DNA of 64,000 nucleotides from an uncultured Burkholderiales bacterium (GTDB lineage: Bacteria > Pseudomonadota > Gammaproteobacteria > Burkholderiales > Burkholderiaceae_C): assembly GCA_903870145.1 (NCBI GenBank), contig CAIQBO010000001.1, positions 1 through 64,000 of the forward strand. Direction: 5' to 3'. Each line of letters starts with the position of its first letter. Position 1 is the stretch's first letter. Below are positions 26,099 through 35,017 of the stretch, in pieces. A program made the translations under genes and the position numbers. Below the pieces are notes generated by a model. That model was given only the letters and a program-made list of their open reading frames with translations. It had not been told where the DNA came from and did no database searches.

Positions 26099-27055
26099 AT
26101 GATCACACCCACCATTGCATTGTTCACAGGCGATCCTGCTGGCATTGGTCCGGAGCTGGTTCAAAAATTACTGGACGAACCCGCGAACAGGCAAAAAGCA
26201 AAGGTCATCTTGATCGCTCAAAAGAGTTTGATTCAAGCCCCGGAGGGAGTGACTTGGCATTCATGGTCCGGTTTGGATGCCCCCGAATTTGAGCCAGGCG
26301 TTGCCGCTGCAGACAACGGTCGGTACATGGTTCAAGGCTTGGCTGAAGGCGCACAACTGGTGGCAAGTGGTGTTGCTGATGCCTTTTGCTTTGCTCCTCT
26401 CAATAAAAGTGCGCTGCGCTTAGGCGGCATGCACCAAGAAGACGAGTTGCGCTGGTTTGTTGACTTTCTAAACTACAGCGGTGTTTGCGGTGAACTCAAT
26501 GTGCTGCAAAACTTATGGACAGCACGCGTGACCTCGCATGTGCCCCTCAAAGAGGTCAGCCAGTTGCTGACCAGCAACAAGGTTTTTGAAGCCATTGAAA
26601 TGATCTCCAAGGCGCTGCAGGCCTCCGGAAATGACAAGCCACGCATAGCTGTGTGCGGCCTGAACCCGCACAACGGCGACAACGGCAACTATGGCGACGA
26701 AGAGATCAAAATCATTGCGCCAGGGGTTGCGATCGCCAACGCCGCAGGCTACCCAGCAGATGGCCCCTACCCTGCCGATACCGCATTTGTGCGCGCCATT
26801 CGAAAAGAAGGCGGCTATGACGGCGTTGTCACCATGTACCACGACCAAGGTCAAATTGCCATGAAATTATTGGGCTTTGAAAAAGGCGTCACCGTGCATG
26901 GCGGCTTGCCCATACCGATCACGACCCCGGCCCACGGCACTGCCTACGACATCGTCGGAAAAAACAAGGCCACCCCAGAGGCCATGTTCAACGCGTTTGA
27001 GCTGGCTTGCCGCATGGGCATGAACCATCGTCAATCCAAAAATAAAACATCCTGA
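26099..27055 (+). CDS. PdxA-family 4-phosphate dehydrogenase (D-threonate/erythronate-type candidate)
   Basis: The protein of 318 residues is a PdxA-family NAD-dependent dehydrogenase: FTGDPAGIGPELV, AFCFAPLNKSALRLGG, CGLNPHNGDNGNYGDEE, YPADTAFVRA, MYHDQGQIAMKLLGF and TPAHGTAYDIVG carry the metal and substrate residues. Classical PdxA works in vitamin B6 synthesis, but catabolic PdxA2 enzymes act on 4-phospho-threonate or erythronate. The GntR partner and the following Bug protein favour the catabolic type. The DUF1537 kinase that usually goes with PdxA2 is not nearby. The frame is open upstream, but the ATG at 26099 has CCGGAG before it and begins at the conserved N-terminus. Confidence 0.9.
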   Translation: MITPTIALFTGDPAGIGPELVQKLLDEPANRQKAKVILIAQKSLIQAPEGVTWHSWSGLDAPEFEPGVAAADNGRYMVQGLAEGAQLVASGVADAFCFAPLNKSALRLGGMHQEDELRWFVDFLNYSGVCGELNVLQNLWTARVTSHVPLKEVSQLLTSNKVFEAIEMISKALQASGNDKPRIAVCGLNPHNGDNGNYGDEEIKIIAPGVAIANAAGYPADGPYPADTAFVRAIRKEGGYDGVVTMYHDQGQIAMKLLGFEKGVTVHGGLPIPITTPAHGTAYDIVGKNKATPEAMFNAFELACRMGMNHRQSKNKTS

Positions 27056-27076
27056 ACGTCAAAATTTGGAGGCTTT

Positions 27077-28042
27077 ATGAAATATTACCTTGTGTATTCG
27101 CTAGCCCTGTGGCTGAGTATTTGGATGCCCGCCACTGCACAGACAACCTACCCCACCAAGCCCGTCAAGCTCATGGTGGGGGCTGGTGCAGGCGGTGGCA
27201 CAGATATCATCGCACGCATGTTGTCAGAGAAATTCTCTGAATCTCTCAAAGGCAGCTTCATTGTAGAAAACAAACCTGGCGCCTCCAACACCATTGCGGC
27301 TGATTTAACCGCCAAAGCGCAACCCGATGGCCACACTTTGTTGGTTGCCACGAACACTGGGCAAGCCATAGCCCCTCATTTGATCAAGTTGTCTTTTGAC
27401 CCCATGAAAGACCTCACACCGATCGGACTGGTTGTGACGGTTCCCAACGTGCTGGTGGTGGGCGCAAGCGTTCCTGCCAATAACATCAAAGAATTGGTTG
27501 CACTGATGAAAGCCAAACCAGAGGAATTTAAATACGCATCCTCAGGTGTCGGCAGCACACAGCACATTGCTGGGGAGGGCTTTGACATTGCCGCTGGGGT
27601 CAAAAGCATTCACGTACCCTACAAAGGCAGCTCACAAGCGCATCTTGACATCATTGCAGGCAATGTGCAGATCATGTTCGACACAACATCTTCTGCCATG
27701 GGACAAATCAAAGCCGGAAAGTTCAAACCCTTGGCAGTGACAACTGCGCATAGAAGCGCCGAATTGCCTCATGTGCCAACACTGGCCGAAGCCGGCGTCA
27801 GCGGTTTCGAGATGAGCACTTGGTACGGCGTGTTCGTAACCTCAGGCACACCTGCCGATGTGGTGGCCAAGCTTCAAACTGAACTGGCGCGCATCATCAA
27901 ACTTCCAGATGTGCAGAACAAACTCAAGGGTTTAGGTGGTGAGCCGGGCAATCTGAGCACAGAGCAATTCACGCAACTCAATCGGCAAGAGTTTGAGCGA
28001 TTTGGCAAGCTGATCAAGCAAGCAAATATCAAGATGCAATGA
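27077..28042 (+). CDS. Bug/TctC-family periplasmic substrate-binding protein
   Basis: The 321-residue precursor has a signal peptide (MKYYLVYSLALWLSIWMPATA) and the family loops YPTKPVKLMVGAGAGGGTD and VENKPGASNTIAAD. A good TTGGAGG ribosome-binding site precedes it. The glycine loop reads AGAGGGTD where most relatives have the PFPPGGxxD form, so the ligand may differ. It follows the pdxA-like gene by 21 bases and overlaps the next gene by four bases. The TctAB membrane subunits are absent from the window. Confidence 0.94.
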   Translation: MKYYLVYSLALWLSIWMPATAQTTYPTKPVKLMVGAGAGGGTDIIARMLSEKFSESLKGSFIVENKPGASNTIAADLTAKAQPDGHTLLVATNTGQAIAPHLIKLSFDPMKDLTPIGLVVTVPNVLVVGASVPANNIKELVALMKAKPEEFKYASSGVGSTQHIAGEGFDIAAGVKSIHVPYKGSSQAHLDIIAGNVQIMFDTTSSAMGQIKAGKFKPLAVTTAHRSAELPHVPTLAEAGVSGFEMSTWYGVFVTSGTPADVVAKLQTELARIIKLPDVQNKLKGLGGEPGNLSTEQFTQLNRQEFERFGKLIKQANIKMQ

Positions 28043-28728
28043 TGAAAAGTCAAAGCCAAAATGCATCATTCTGGGCAGCCTGCTTGATCTTGTTTTTACC
28101 GTGCATAACAACGGCAATGGAAGCCAAAGTCATTGACAAAACATTGATCATGTCAGGCCCAGTTGTTCTTGGTGATTTGCAGCGGTTTGAAGATTCTTTG
28201 GCCACTAATTCTCAAATAACAACCGTGGTCCTGCGCAACTCTTGGGGAGGTCACATTGAATCTGGCTACCGAATAGGAGAACGCATTCGTGCATTAGGCC
28301 TTTCTACACTGCTGTCGGGCTATTGCGTATCTTCTTGCTCGCGAATGTTCCTTGGAGGCAAGGAGCGGCGTTTTACAAATGATTTTGGACTCTGGCAGAC
28401 CTACGTAGGCTTTCACGGTCATTACGATTCAAGCGGGAAACTCAACTCAAATTCAGTGCAGCGCTGGGGACTTCTTCAGTGGATCATCAAGCACTCCGAT
28501 GACAAAGCAGATCCCGAACTGGTCAAGCGCTGGATCAACCTAGAGCGCAATACGGGCATGGTTGCCTTCATGCACCCCGATACATCTATCCCCTTCCGAT
28601 CCGATAAGACGTTTTTGTGCACAGGCCTCGAAAGAAGCCGCCCTCATACCTGTGAAACCATCCCCTTCGCGGCACTGGACATGGGGGTCATCACCGACTT
28701 GAAAATTTTGCGCAGTCCTGATCAATAA
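28039..28728 (+). CDS. secreted ClpP-fold-like protein (COG3904-like)
   Basis: The 229-residue protein begins with a likely signal peptide (ASFWAACLILFLPCITTAME) and continues with a ClpP/crotonase-like core: TVVLRNSWGGHIESGYRIGERIRALG, then GYCVSSCSRMFLGGKER, where the VSSC serine sits where ClpP-like peptidases have their nucleophile. A later GFHGHYDSSG carries a candidate His. This layout is that of uncharacterised periplasmic ClpP-like proteins. Its ATG overlaps the Bug gene stop as ATGA, so it is coupled to a transporter component. Protease activity is not proven, and its role next to a binding protein is unknown. Confidence 0.7.
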   Translation: MMKSQSQNASFWAACLILFLPCITTAMEAKVIDKTLIMSGPVVLGDLQRFEDSLATNSQITTVVLRNSWGGHIESGYRIGERIRALGLSTLLSGYCVSSCSRMFLGGKERRFTNDFGLWQTYVGFHGHYDSSGKLNSNSVQRWGLLQWIIKHSDDKADPELVKRWINLERNTGMVAFMHPDTSIPFRSDKTFLCTGLERSRPHTCETIPFAALDMGVITDLKILRSPDQ

Positions 28729-28788
28729 TTCGACAACAGACAACACAGACCGGTTGCTTCATATCCCCACCTGTGAAGGATACAACTT

Positions 28789-29787
28789 ATGCTTAATTGC
28801 AAACTTTTTAAAAAATTTCACTTGTGTTCACTTGTTTTTTATTCTGTCATCGCGGCGTCCAGTAATTTTGCGCACAGTCAATCAATTTTTCCCAGCAAAC
28901 CAGTCAAAATCGTTGTTGCTTTTGCCCCCGGTGGAACAACAGACACCATGGCCAGGATATTGAGTCAGAAACTATCGGACGCCTGGGGCAAACCTGTTGT
29001 CGTAGAAAATAAGCCTGGCGGTGGCGGCGCTATTGCTGCGGAATATGCCGCCCGATCTGCCGCTGATGGGCACACGATTTTTTTGGGCACGATTGGCGAA
29101 ATGGCCATCAACCCCAGCCTTGAAAACAAGCTCAATTACGACCCTCAAAAAGACTTTGCACCGGTTGCAAAATTAGCTGTGACGCCCTTGCTGCTGGTGA
29201 CGCATCCAAATCTTTCAGTCAAATCAGTGAAAGAATTGATTGACCTGGCAAAAAGCAAGCCCGAGAGTGTTTCATTTCTTTCACCCGGCCAAGGTACATC
29301 ACAGCATATGTCGGGGGAAATTTTCAAAAAAATGACTGGCGTCAAAATTGTGCATGTACCGTATAAAGGTGGCGCTCCGCAAACAACTGCTTTGTTGGCT
29401 GGCCAAGAGATACAGTTTGGCTTCGTTGCCATGGGAAATGTATTGCCCTCTGTCCAAAGCGGAAAGTTAAAAGCCATCGCAGTCTCCAATGCCAATCGAT
29501 CCAAGTTCTTGCCTGACGTTGCGACGATTGAAGAATCGAATCTCCCAGGCTTTAACACCGCTCCTTGGATGGCTTTTTTCGTGCCGGCGAGCACCCCCAA
29601 GGAAATCATTCAAACAATCAACACTGATAGCTTGAAAATTTTGATGCAGCCTGATGTCAAGGACCGGCTGACTCAACTGGGGTTTGAATTGACGCCTTCA
29701 TCTCCTATGGAGTTAGGTTCATTTCTTCAATCTGAAATTTTGAAATATAGAACTGTGATCGATGACTTGGGCCTGAGAAACAATTAA
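28789..29787 (+). CDS. Bug/TctC-family periplasmic substrate-binding protein
   Basis: The 332-residue precursor has an N-terminal hydrophobic export signal (CSLVFYSVIAASSNFAHS) followed by FPSKPVKIVVAFAPGGTTD and VVENKPGGGGAIAAEY. A GAAGGA ribosome-binding site precedes the ATG. It is the second Bug protein within 2 kb; the two are clearly diverged (for example in the glycine loop), so this is not a recent duplication. It may belong to the same regulon as the pdxA-like gene. No membrane subunits are present. Confidence 0.93.
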   Translation: MLNCKLFKKFHLCSLVFYSVIAASSNFAHSQSIFPSKPVKIVVAFAPGGTTDTMARILSQKLSDAWGKPVVVENKPGGGGAIAAEYAARSAADGHTIFLGTIGEMAINPSLENKLNYDPQKDFAPVAKLAVTPLLLVTHPNLSVKSVKELIDLAKSKPESVSFLSPGQGTSQHMSGEIFKKMTGVKIVHVPYKGGAPQTTALLAGQEIQFGFVAMGNVLPSVQSGKLKAIAVSNANRSKFLPDVATIEESNLPGFNTAPWMAFFVPASTPKEIIQTINTDSLKILMQPDVKDRLTQLGFELTPSSPMELGSFLQSEILKYRTVIDDLGLRNN

Positions 29788-29806
29788 ATTTTTGCAGTCA
29801 CATCTG

Positions 29807-29826
29807 ACTGGGCAACAGGGCCCAGT
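29807..29826. terminator. hairpin between convergent genes
   Basis: ACTGGGC (29807-29813) and GCCCAGT (29820-29826) form a perfect 7-bp GC-rich stem with a six-base loop, 20 bases after the Bug gene stop and just before the end of the opposing aminopeptidase gene. No long T-tract follows, so termination efficiency is uncertain. Confidence 0.45.
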
Positions 29827-29834
29827 GGCTCAAT

Positions 29835-31619
29835 TTACAGAGGCGCGCACGCCTGCTTCAAAAAGTCCAGGTCCTTGCCTTGCAGGTGTGGGCTGAGTTT
29901 TTCCAATACTGTGGCGTGATAGGCGTTGAGGTAGCTTGTCTCCTGGGCATCCAGCAAGTTTTTGTGCACCACACGGGTATCGATGGGACACAGCGTCAGC
30001 GCTTCGAACCGATAAAATTTGCCGTGTTCGGTAGCGCAGTGCTCTTGGCATAGCAAGATGTTTTCAATGCGAATGCCGTAGCGCCCAGGCAAATACACGC
30101 CTGGCTCATTGGTGACTACCATGCCAGGCAAAATGGCCTGATCGATCAGGCCCGTGCTGATGCTGTGCGGTCCTTCATGAACATTGTTGAAATAGCCAAC
30201 GCCGTGGCCGGTGCCACAGGCGTAGTTGACGCCCTCGTTCCACAAGGCTTGGCGCGCCAAAATGTCCAACTGCAAGCCTCTTGTTCCGTGCAAAAATATG
30301 GCGCCTGACAGACGCAGCATGCCTTTGAGTACCAAAGTGAAGTGGCGCTGCTGTTCTTGCGTGGTTGGGCCGCAAACGAAGGTCCGCGTGATGTCTGTGG
30401 TGCCATCGTCGTATTGGCCACCCGAATCGAGCAGGAAGAATCCCTCAGGTTGAACAGGGGTGTCTACACCCTCCTTCAAGCCGTAGTGCATCATGGCTGC
30501 ATTGGCACCATAGGCTGGTATGGAGGTGAAGCTCAAACCGCGAAACAAGTCAAGTTTGGCACGTTCGCCGTTGATGTGATCGGAGACCATGCGTTCAGTC
30601 AGCGTGCCACTGCCAACATGCTCATAAAACCAACGTAAAAAGCGCACCATGGCCACACCATCACGTACAAAACAGTTTTTCCAGTGGCTGATTTCGGTCT
30701 CGTTTTTCACCGCTTTGAGCAACACCGAGGGCGCACGTTTTTCGATCAACGTACAAGCATGTTCGCGCAAAGTTGCAAAGGTCAGCATATTGCTTTGAGC
30801 TGGGTCAACCAGAACGCGCTGACCGGCAAGGGCGCTCAAGCCTTGGAAAAAAGTAGCGTACTCCTGCAGGCAAACACCTTGCTCGGTTAGATTGCTTCGC
30901 AAAGCCTCAGAAAACCGTTCGCAGTGCGCATACAGCGTGGCAGTTGTTTCTGTCACGACCAGATATGCATGGAAATACGGAGAGGTTGGCACATCGCTAC
31001 CGCGCAAATTGAGCAGGTATCCAATGTCGTCCAGGGCATTGAGTACGTGTGCCTGAGCCTCAGCCTTGCGCATCTCCAGGCGCACTTTGCCCAGCTTGTC
31101 TGCTGCGGTTTGGCCAGCATATTCGATGGCGTGCGAGAACACAGGGTCCAATGGAAAATCAGGCCGGTCGCGCCAAACTGCATCGACCAGATCATGCTCT
31201 GTCATCACAGTTATGTTTTTGGATTTTAGCGCAGCTTGAATATCTGCCACAGCTTTGACCATCATGGTTGCGCCATAAAAGCCCAGGCGAGCGCCTTGCG
31301 GCAAGTGCTCAGCCAGCCATTGGTTCCACGGCAAAACATCGGGCTTTCCAAAATAAATAATTTGAATTTCCGTGCCTGCCAATTCTTGCTCTGCTTGTTG
31401 CCAATAGCGGCCGTCGGCCCAAACATAGGCGCTGTCTTTGAAGACCACCATGGTGGACACAGACGCGGTAAAACCAGACATGTATTCCCGCACCTTCCAT
31501 CTCTGCGGCATGTACTCCGAGTTGTGTGGATCTGAAGAGGGTAAGACCCAAGCGTCCAACTGGTGCTTGGCCATTTGGGCACGCAAAGTGCGCAGTCTTT
31601 GAGATAAGTCCATCGTCAT
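29835..31619 (-). CDS. M24-family Xaa-Pro aminopeptidase (three-domain type)
   Basis: The protein of 594 residues has two creatinase-like N-terminal domains (WVLPSSDPHNSEYMPQRW, LVVTETTATLYAH) and a C-terminal pita-bread M24 catalytic domain. Metal ligands are the two Asp in FLLDSGGQYDDGTTDITRTF, the His in GTGHGVGYFNNVHEGP, and the Glu residues in VVTNEPGVYLPG and GIRIENILL. It removes N-terminal residues ahead of proline using two metal ions. An ATG at 31655 would overlap the preceding gene, so the ATG at 31619 at the family start (MTMDLSQRLRTLR) is preferred. Confidence 0.93.
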   Translation of the reverse strand: MTMDLSQRLRTLRAQMAKHQLDAWVLPSSDPHNSEYMPQRWKVREYMSGFTASVSTMVVFKDSAYVWADGRYWQQAEQELAGTEIQIIYFGKPDVLPWNQWLAEHLPQGARLGFYGATMMVKAVADIQAALKSKNITVMTEHDLVDAVWRDRPDFPLDPVFSHAIEYAGQTAADKLGKVRLEMRKAEAQAHVLNALDDIGYLLNLRGSDVPTSPYFHAYLVVTETTATLYAHCERFSEALRSNLTEQGVCLQEYATFFQGLSALAGQRVLVDPAQSNMLTFATLREHACTLIEKRAPSVLLKAVKNETEISHWKNCFVRDGVAMVRFLRWFYEHVGSGTLTERMVSDHINGERAKLDLFRGLSFTSIPAYGANAAMMHYGLKEGVDTPVQPEGFFLLDSGGQYDDGTTDITRTFVCGPTTQEQQRHFTLVLKGMLRLSGAIFLHGTRGLQLDILARQALWNEGVNYACGTGHGVGYFNNVHEGPHSISTGLIDQAILPGMVVTNEPGVYLPGRYGIRIENILLCQEHCATEHGKFYRFEALTLCPIDTRVVHKNLLDAQETSYLNAYHATVLEKLSPHLQGKDLDFLKQACAPL

Positions 31620-31638
31620 GTTTATTTTTAAATTTCGG

Positions 31639-32415
31639 TTAAGCGGGCAATTCAATCACATCGATTAAATTTTTGAAAGACTGTTGCAGCAGCCCTGTGT
31701 CAGTGCCGCCTGCGATCAAGGTATACCCCATATTTTTAGCCTTGGCGATCCATGCTGGATCGGTGGCCATGAAACCCGCAACTTTGCAGTGTTTTTTGGC
31801 CACCTGAGCGACATGCGTCATGGCTTTCACAAAATCAGGGTGATCAAATTGTGCCGGGATTCCCATGAAATTGGACAAATCAAAATGACCAACCCACAAG
31901 ACATCAATGCCTTCGACTGCAGCGATCGATTCCACATTGTCTAAACCACGTTCGGTTTCAATTTGTGCAATCATCAAAGTTCTGTCGTTATAGCGCTTGA
32001 TTTTTTCTGCCACAGAGCCATCTTGGTAGTTGCACTGGGCAAATCCAAAAGCAGCGCCGCGCCGGCCTGTGCCGGGGTATCTGCACGACTGGGCAAGCAG
32101 CTGGGCTTGCTCTTTGCTCTCCACCATGGGCACCATGATGCCATGCGCACCGATGTCCAATGCTCTTGCAATCCAAGTGTATTCTCCTGTTGGCACTCGC
32201 ACCATGGGCGTGAGGGGCAGCCCAGCACAGGTTGCAAACAACCACTTCAAGGTCTCGTACCCCAGGCCCGTGTGCTCCATGTCGTAGATGGCAAAGCGGG
32301 CTCCTGAATTGACCAGCATCGATGAAATGCCAGGCGTGAAGAATTCAAAAACCATGGCGCCTGCAACTGTTCTGCCCGACATGATCTCGTGTTTCAGTGG
32401 CACTTGGGTATTCAT
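31639..32415 (-). CDS. HpcH/HpaI-type aldolase
   Basis: The 258-residue protein has the HpcH/HpaI barrel motifs: IYDMEHTGLGYETLKWL, IGAHGIMVPMVESKEQA, YPGTGRRGAAFG, AQIETERGLDNVESI (metal Glu) and VLWVGHFDLSNFMGIP (metal Asp). These are class II pyruvate- or oxaloacetate-dependent aldolases acting on 2-keto-4-hydroxy acids. It overlaps the upstream 2-hydroxyacid dehydrogenase gene by four bases (ATGA), so the two probably act in one pathway. Confidence 0.93.
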   Translation of the reverse strand: MNTQVPLKHEIMSGRTVAGAMVFEFFTPGISSMLVNSGARFAIYDMEHTGLGYETLKWLFATCAGLPLTPMVRVPTGEYTWIARALDIGAHGIMVPMVESKEQAQLLAQSCRYPGTGRRGAAFGFAQCNYQDGSVAEKIKRYNDRTLMIAQIETERGLDNVESIAAVEGIDVLWVGHFDLSNFMGIPAQFDHPDFVKAMTHVAQVAKKHCKVAGFMATDPAWIAKAKNMGYTLIAGGTDTGLLQQSFKNLIDVIELPA

Positions 32416-33407
32416 GATGCAGTCACCTCGTATTTAGGTTTTCGCCCTTCCATGACATCGATCACCGATTGGAAAGCGCTTTGAGCCAAACCCTCCAAGC
32501 ATTGGTCGGTGAAACAAATGCCATGGGGGGTGACGATCACATTGTCCAATTGGAGAAGTGGGTTGTCAGCCGGTGTGGGTTCAGATTCAAAAACATCCAA
32601 ACCTGCACCCCCGATTTTTTTATTTTTCAGCGCATGGTACAAAGCTTTTTCATCCACGATGGGGCCTCTGGCGGTGTTGATCAAAAATGCAGTGGGTTTC
32701 ATCATGCCAATGAGGTGCGCATTGACCATGCCTTTTGTTTTTTCATTCAAAGGGCAATTGACTGCCAAGAAATCGGATAACTGAAAAAGTGTTTCTAACT
32801 CGACCAACCGAACACCCAACTTTGCCATCTCTTGTGGATCTGCATACGGATCATGGGCAATCAATTGCATCTCAAAAGGTTTGGCCAACTTGAACATCTC
32901 AGCGCCAATATTTCCAACACCAATAGATCCCAAGACTCTGTTGGTCAATCCAACTCCAATGTGGTCTGATTTTTCAGCCCACCGCCCTGCTCTGGTCAGC
33001 TTGTCCTTGAGCCAAACTTTTTGCGACAACATCAACACATAGGTGATCACGGACACCGCCACGGGCCTTCGAACGCCATCGGGTGCAATGGTCAGGCAGA
33101 TACCCGCCTTCTGGCAAGTAGGCACATCAATCGAGTCATAACCAACACCAAAGCGTGCAATGATCTTCAACCTTTGTTGATTTGTTTGCATGCTCTGCGG
33201 CGTGAAACGAGTCAGCATCGCGCAAATTGCATCGTACTGCGCCACCTGCTCCGGCTCGATCACAGGCGTTGGTTTCATGAATTCCCATTCAATGTCGGGC
33301 CGATTGAATATTTCCAAAACTTTCGTGCCAAAAATTGGCGTGCCATCGGACTTCAGCACATCGGCCGTGATGCCGACGCGAAATTTGTGGGCAGTAGCGT
33401 TAGACAT
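32412..33407 (-). CDS. D-isomer-specific 2-hydroxyacid dehydrogenase
   Basis: The protein of 331 residues has the NAD-binding motif LGSIGVGNIGAEMFK, the catalytic Arg in LINTARGPIVDEKAL, the Glu in FESEPTPADNPL and the His in VTPHGICFTD. It should interconvert a 2-keto acid and a D-2-hydroxy acid, like phosphoglycerate dehydrogenases. Upstream ATGs up to 33494 exist, but the ATG at 33407 starts at the conserved region (HKFRVGITADV). It is coupled to the HpcH/HpaI aldolase gene and divergent from an SDR gene. Confidence 0.92.
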   Translation of the reverse strand: MSNATAHKFRVGITADVLKSDGTPIFGTKVLEIFNRPDIEWEFMKPTPVIEPEQVAQYDAICAMLTRFTPQSMQTNQQRLKIIARFGVGYDSIDVPTCQKAGICLTIAPDGVRRPVAVSVITYVLMLSQKVWLKDKLTRAGRWAEKSDHIGVGLTNRVLGSIGVGNIGAEMFKLAKPFEMQLIAHDPYADPQEMAKLGVRLVELETLFQLSDFLAVNCPLNEKTKGMVNAHLIGMMKPTAFLINTARGPIVDEKALYHALKNKKIGGAGLDVFESEPTPADNPLLQLDNVIVTPHGICFTDQCLEGLAQSAFQSVIDVMEGRKPKYEVTAS

Positions 33408-33585
33408 GTTGGATCTTTGAGAAATTGAACAATTTGCAAATCGCCTTAGCTTAATTCGACTCCGCATAACAAGAACTCGGGTAAACCATAGCATTGGCCC
33501 TGTCGAGTGCCAAGGGTCAATCCAGCACGCGTTTTCCTTTATGCTTGATGCTCCATTTTCAAATTGCCGAAAAGGTCAGCGTCTC

Positions 33586-34341
33586 ATGTTTGATTTATCT
33601 CACAAAATTGCCTTGATCACGGGCGCCTCCAGGGGCTTGGGTTGGGCCATTGCGCAGTCGCTGGCCCAAGCAGGTGCGCATGTGGTCTTGAATGCCCGCG
33701 ACCCTGATGCATTGCAAGCCCGCGTCAGTGAACTTCTGGCCAAAGGTTTGTCAGCAGAAAGTGCGCCGTTTGATGTGAACGATGCGCAAGCTGCGCAAAA
33801 GTGTGTTGCAGATCTCAAGAGCAGATGGGGCCGATTTGATATTTTGGTTGCAAACGCCGGTATCAACCACCGCAGCCCCATTGTTGACTTTGAAATTGAC
33901 GACTTCAATCGCGTGATGCAAACCAACATCAGTGCGGTATGGGTGCTGAGCAAGGCGGCTGCCAAGGCCATGCTCGAGCAACAAAGTGGCCGCATCATTT
34001 TGATCGGCTCCATGAGCGCCATCAATGCCCGGTCTGGCATTTCCGCTTATGTGGCAAGCAAAGGCGCCGTCCACGCATTGAGCAAACAACTTGCGGTAGA
34101 ACTTGCAGCCCACTCCATCACGGTCAATTGCATAGCGCCCGGTTTTTTTGCCACTGAAATGAACACGGCTCTGATCAACAACCCCGACTTCGACGACTGG
34201 GTCAAAAAACGCACGCCGACAGGCAGATGGGGCCGCACTGAAGAAATAGGTCCTGCCGCCGTATTCCTGGCCTCTGAAGAGGCCTCATTTGTGAATGGCT
34301 TGGTCATGACGGTGGATGGCGGATTCACCAGCGCCATGTAG
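33586..34341 (+). CDS. SDR family oxidoreductase (3-oxoacyl-reductase-like)
   Basis: A classical short-chain dehydrogenase of 251 residues: TGASRGLGWAIA cofactor loop, NAGIN, active-site Ser in ILIGSMSAI, YVASK for the Tyr/Lys pair and IAPGFFATEMN. The end LVMTVDGGFTSAM is the usual C-terminal. The start at 33586 places the protein at MFDLSHKIALITGAS; an ATG at 33541 is further than expected. The preferred cofactor is probably NADP(H) from the Ser-Arg after the glycine. It is divergent from the hydroxyacid dehydrogenase gene and may take part in the same pathway. Confidence 0.92.
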   Translation: MFDLSHKIALITGASRGLGWAIAQSLAQAGAHVVLNARDPDALQARVSELLAKGLSAESAPFDVNDAQAAQKCVADLKSRWGRFDILVANAGINHRSPIVDFEIDDFNRVMQTNISAVWVLSKAAAKAMLEQQSGRIILIGSMSAINARSGISAYVASKGAVHALSKQLAVELAAHSITVNCIAPGFFATEMNTALINNPDFDDWVKKRTPTGRWGRTEEIGPAAVFLASEEASFVNGLVMTVDGGFTSAM

Positions 34342-34390
34342 ACTTACATTCAACCCAGAGATGCCCCCCAATTACGCAAAGCCATTAACC

Positions 34391-35017
34391 ATGACCATTG
34401 AACTTTATTCTTTTGACACCCCCAATGGACGCAAGATCAGCGTAGCACTTGAAGAGATGGCTCTGCCCTACAAAGTGCATGTGGTGGACATCTCGGCTGG
34501 CGATCAATTTGATCCTGCATTTTTAAAGATCAGTCCCAACAACAAAATCCCCGCGATCGTCGACTCTGATGGGCCTGGCGGTCAGCCCATCAGCGTTTTT
34601 GAATCAGGTGCCATATTGCTTTACTTGGCAGAAAAGTCAGGGCAGTTTTTACCAACTGATGCGCGCGCTCGCGTTGCGGTCATGGAGTGGCTCATGTTTC
34701 AAATGAGTGGTTTCGGCCCAGCACCTGGCCAAGTTCATCACTTCATCGCCCTGAGCGCAGAGGAAGATAGGCGTTACGGCCTGGCGCGATTCATGGCAGA
34801 GACGCGGCGTTTGTACGGGGTGATGGACCGCTGGCTTGCGGATCACGTCTATTTTGCAGGCGAACTCTCGATTGCTGACTTCTCCATTGTGGGATGGGTT
34901 TGGCGGCATGCGCGGCACCAAGTTGACTTGAATGACTTCCCCCATGTGCAGCGCTGGTATCAGGCCATGATGGCACGACCTGCAGTCGCTCGTGGTTTCA
35001 ATGTGCCCCTGCGTTAG
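34391..35017 (+). CDS. glutathione S-transferase family protein (YfcG/Ure2p-like)
   Basis: The protein of 208 residues has a thioredoxin-like N-terminal domain (SFDTPNGRKISVALEEMALPY), the SNAIL/ESGAILLYLAEKSG glutathione-binding block and a helical C-terminal domain with LSIADFSIVGWVW. TPNGRKI in place of a catalytic Ser/Cys motif is like the disulfide-bond reductase YfcG. The ATG at 34391 matches the YfcG start; ATGs at 34361 and 34316 are possible. Its end overlaps the next, opposing gene by four bases. Confidence 0.9.
   Translation: MTIELYSFDTPNGRKISVALEEMALPYKVHVVDISAGDQFDPAFLKISPNNKIPAIVDSDGPGGQPISVFESGAILLYLAEKSGQFLPTDARARVAVMEWLMFQMSGFGPAPGQVHHFIALSAEEDRRYGLARFMAETRRLYGVMDRWLADHVYFAGELSIADFSIVGWVWRHARHQVDLNDFPHVQRWYQAMMARPAVARGFNVPLR

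Noticed and set aside
33494..33520. Imperfect hairpin TTGGCCCT/AGGGTCAA in the gap between the hydroxyacid dehydrogenase and SDR genes
   Set aside because: One wobble pair and an 11-base loop without a T-tract or promoter context; too weak to call an operator or terminator.
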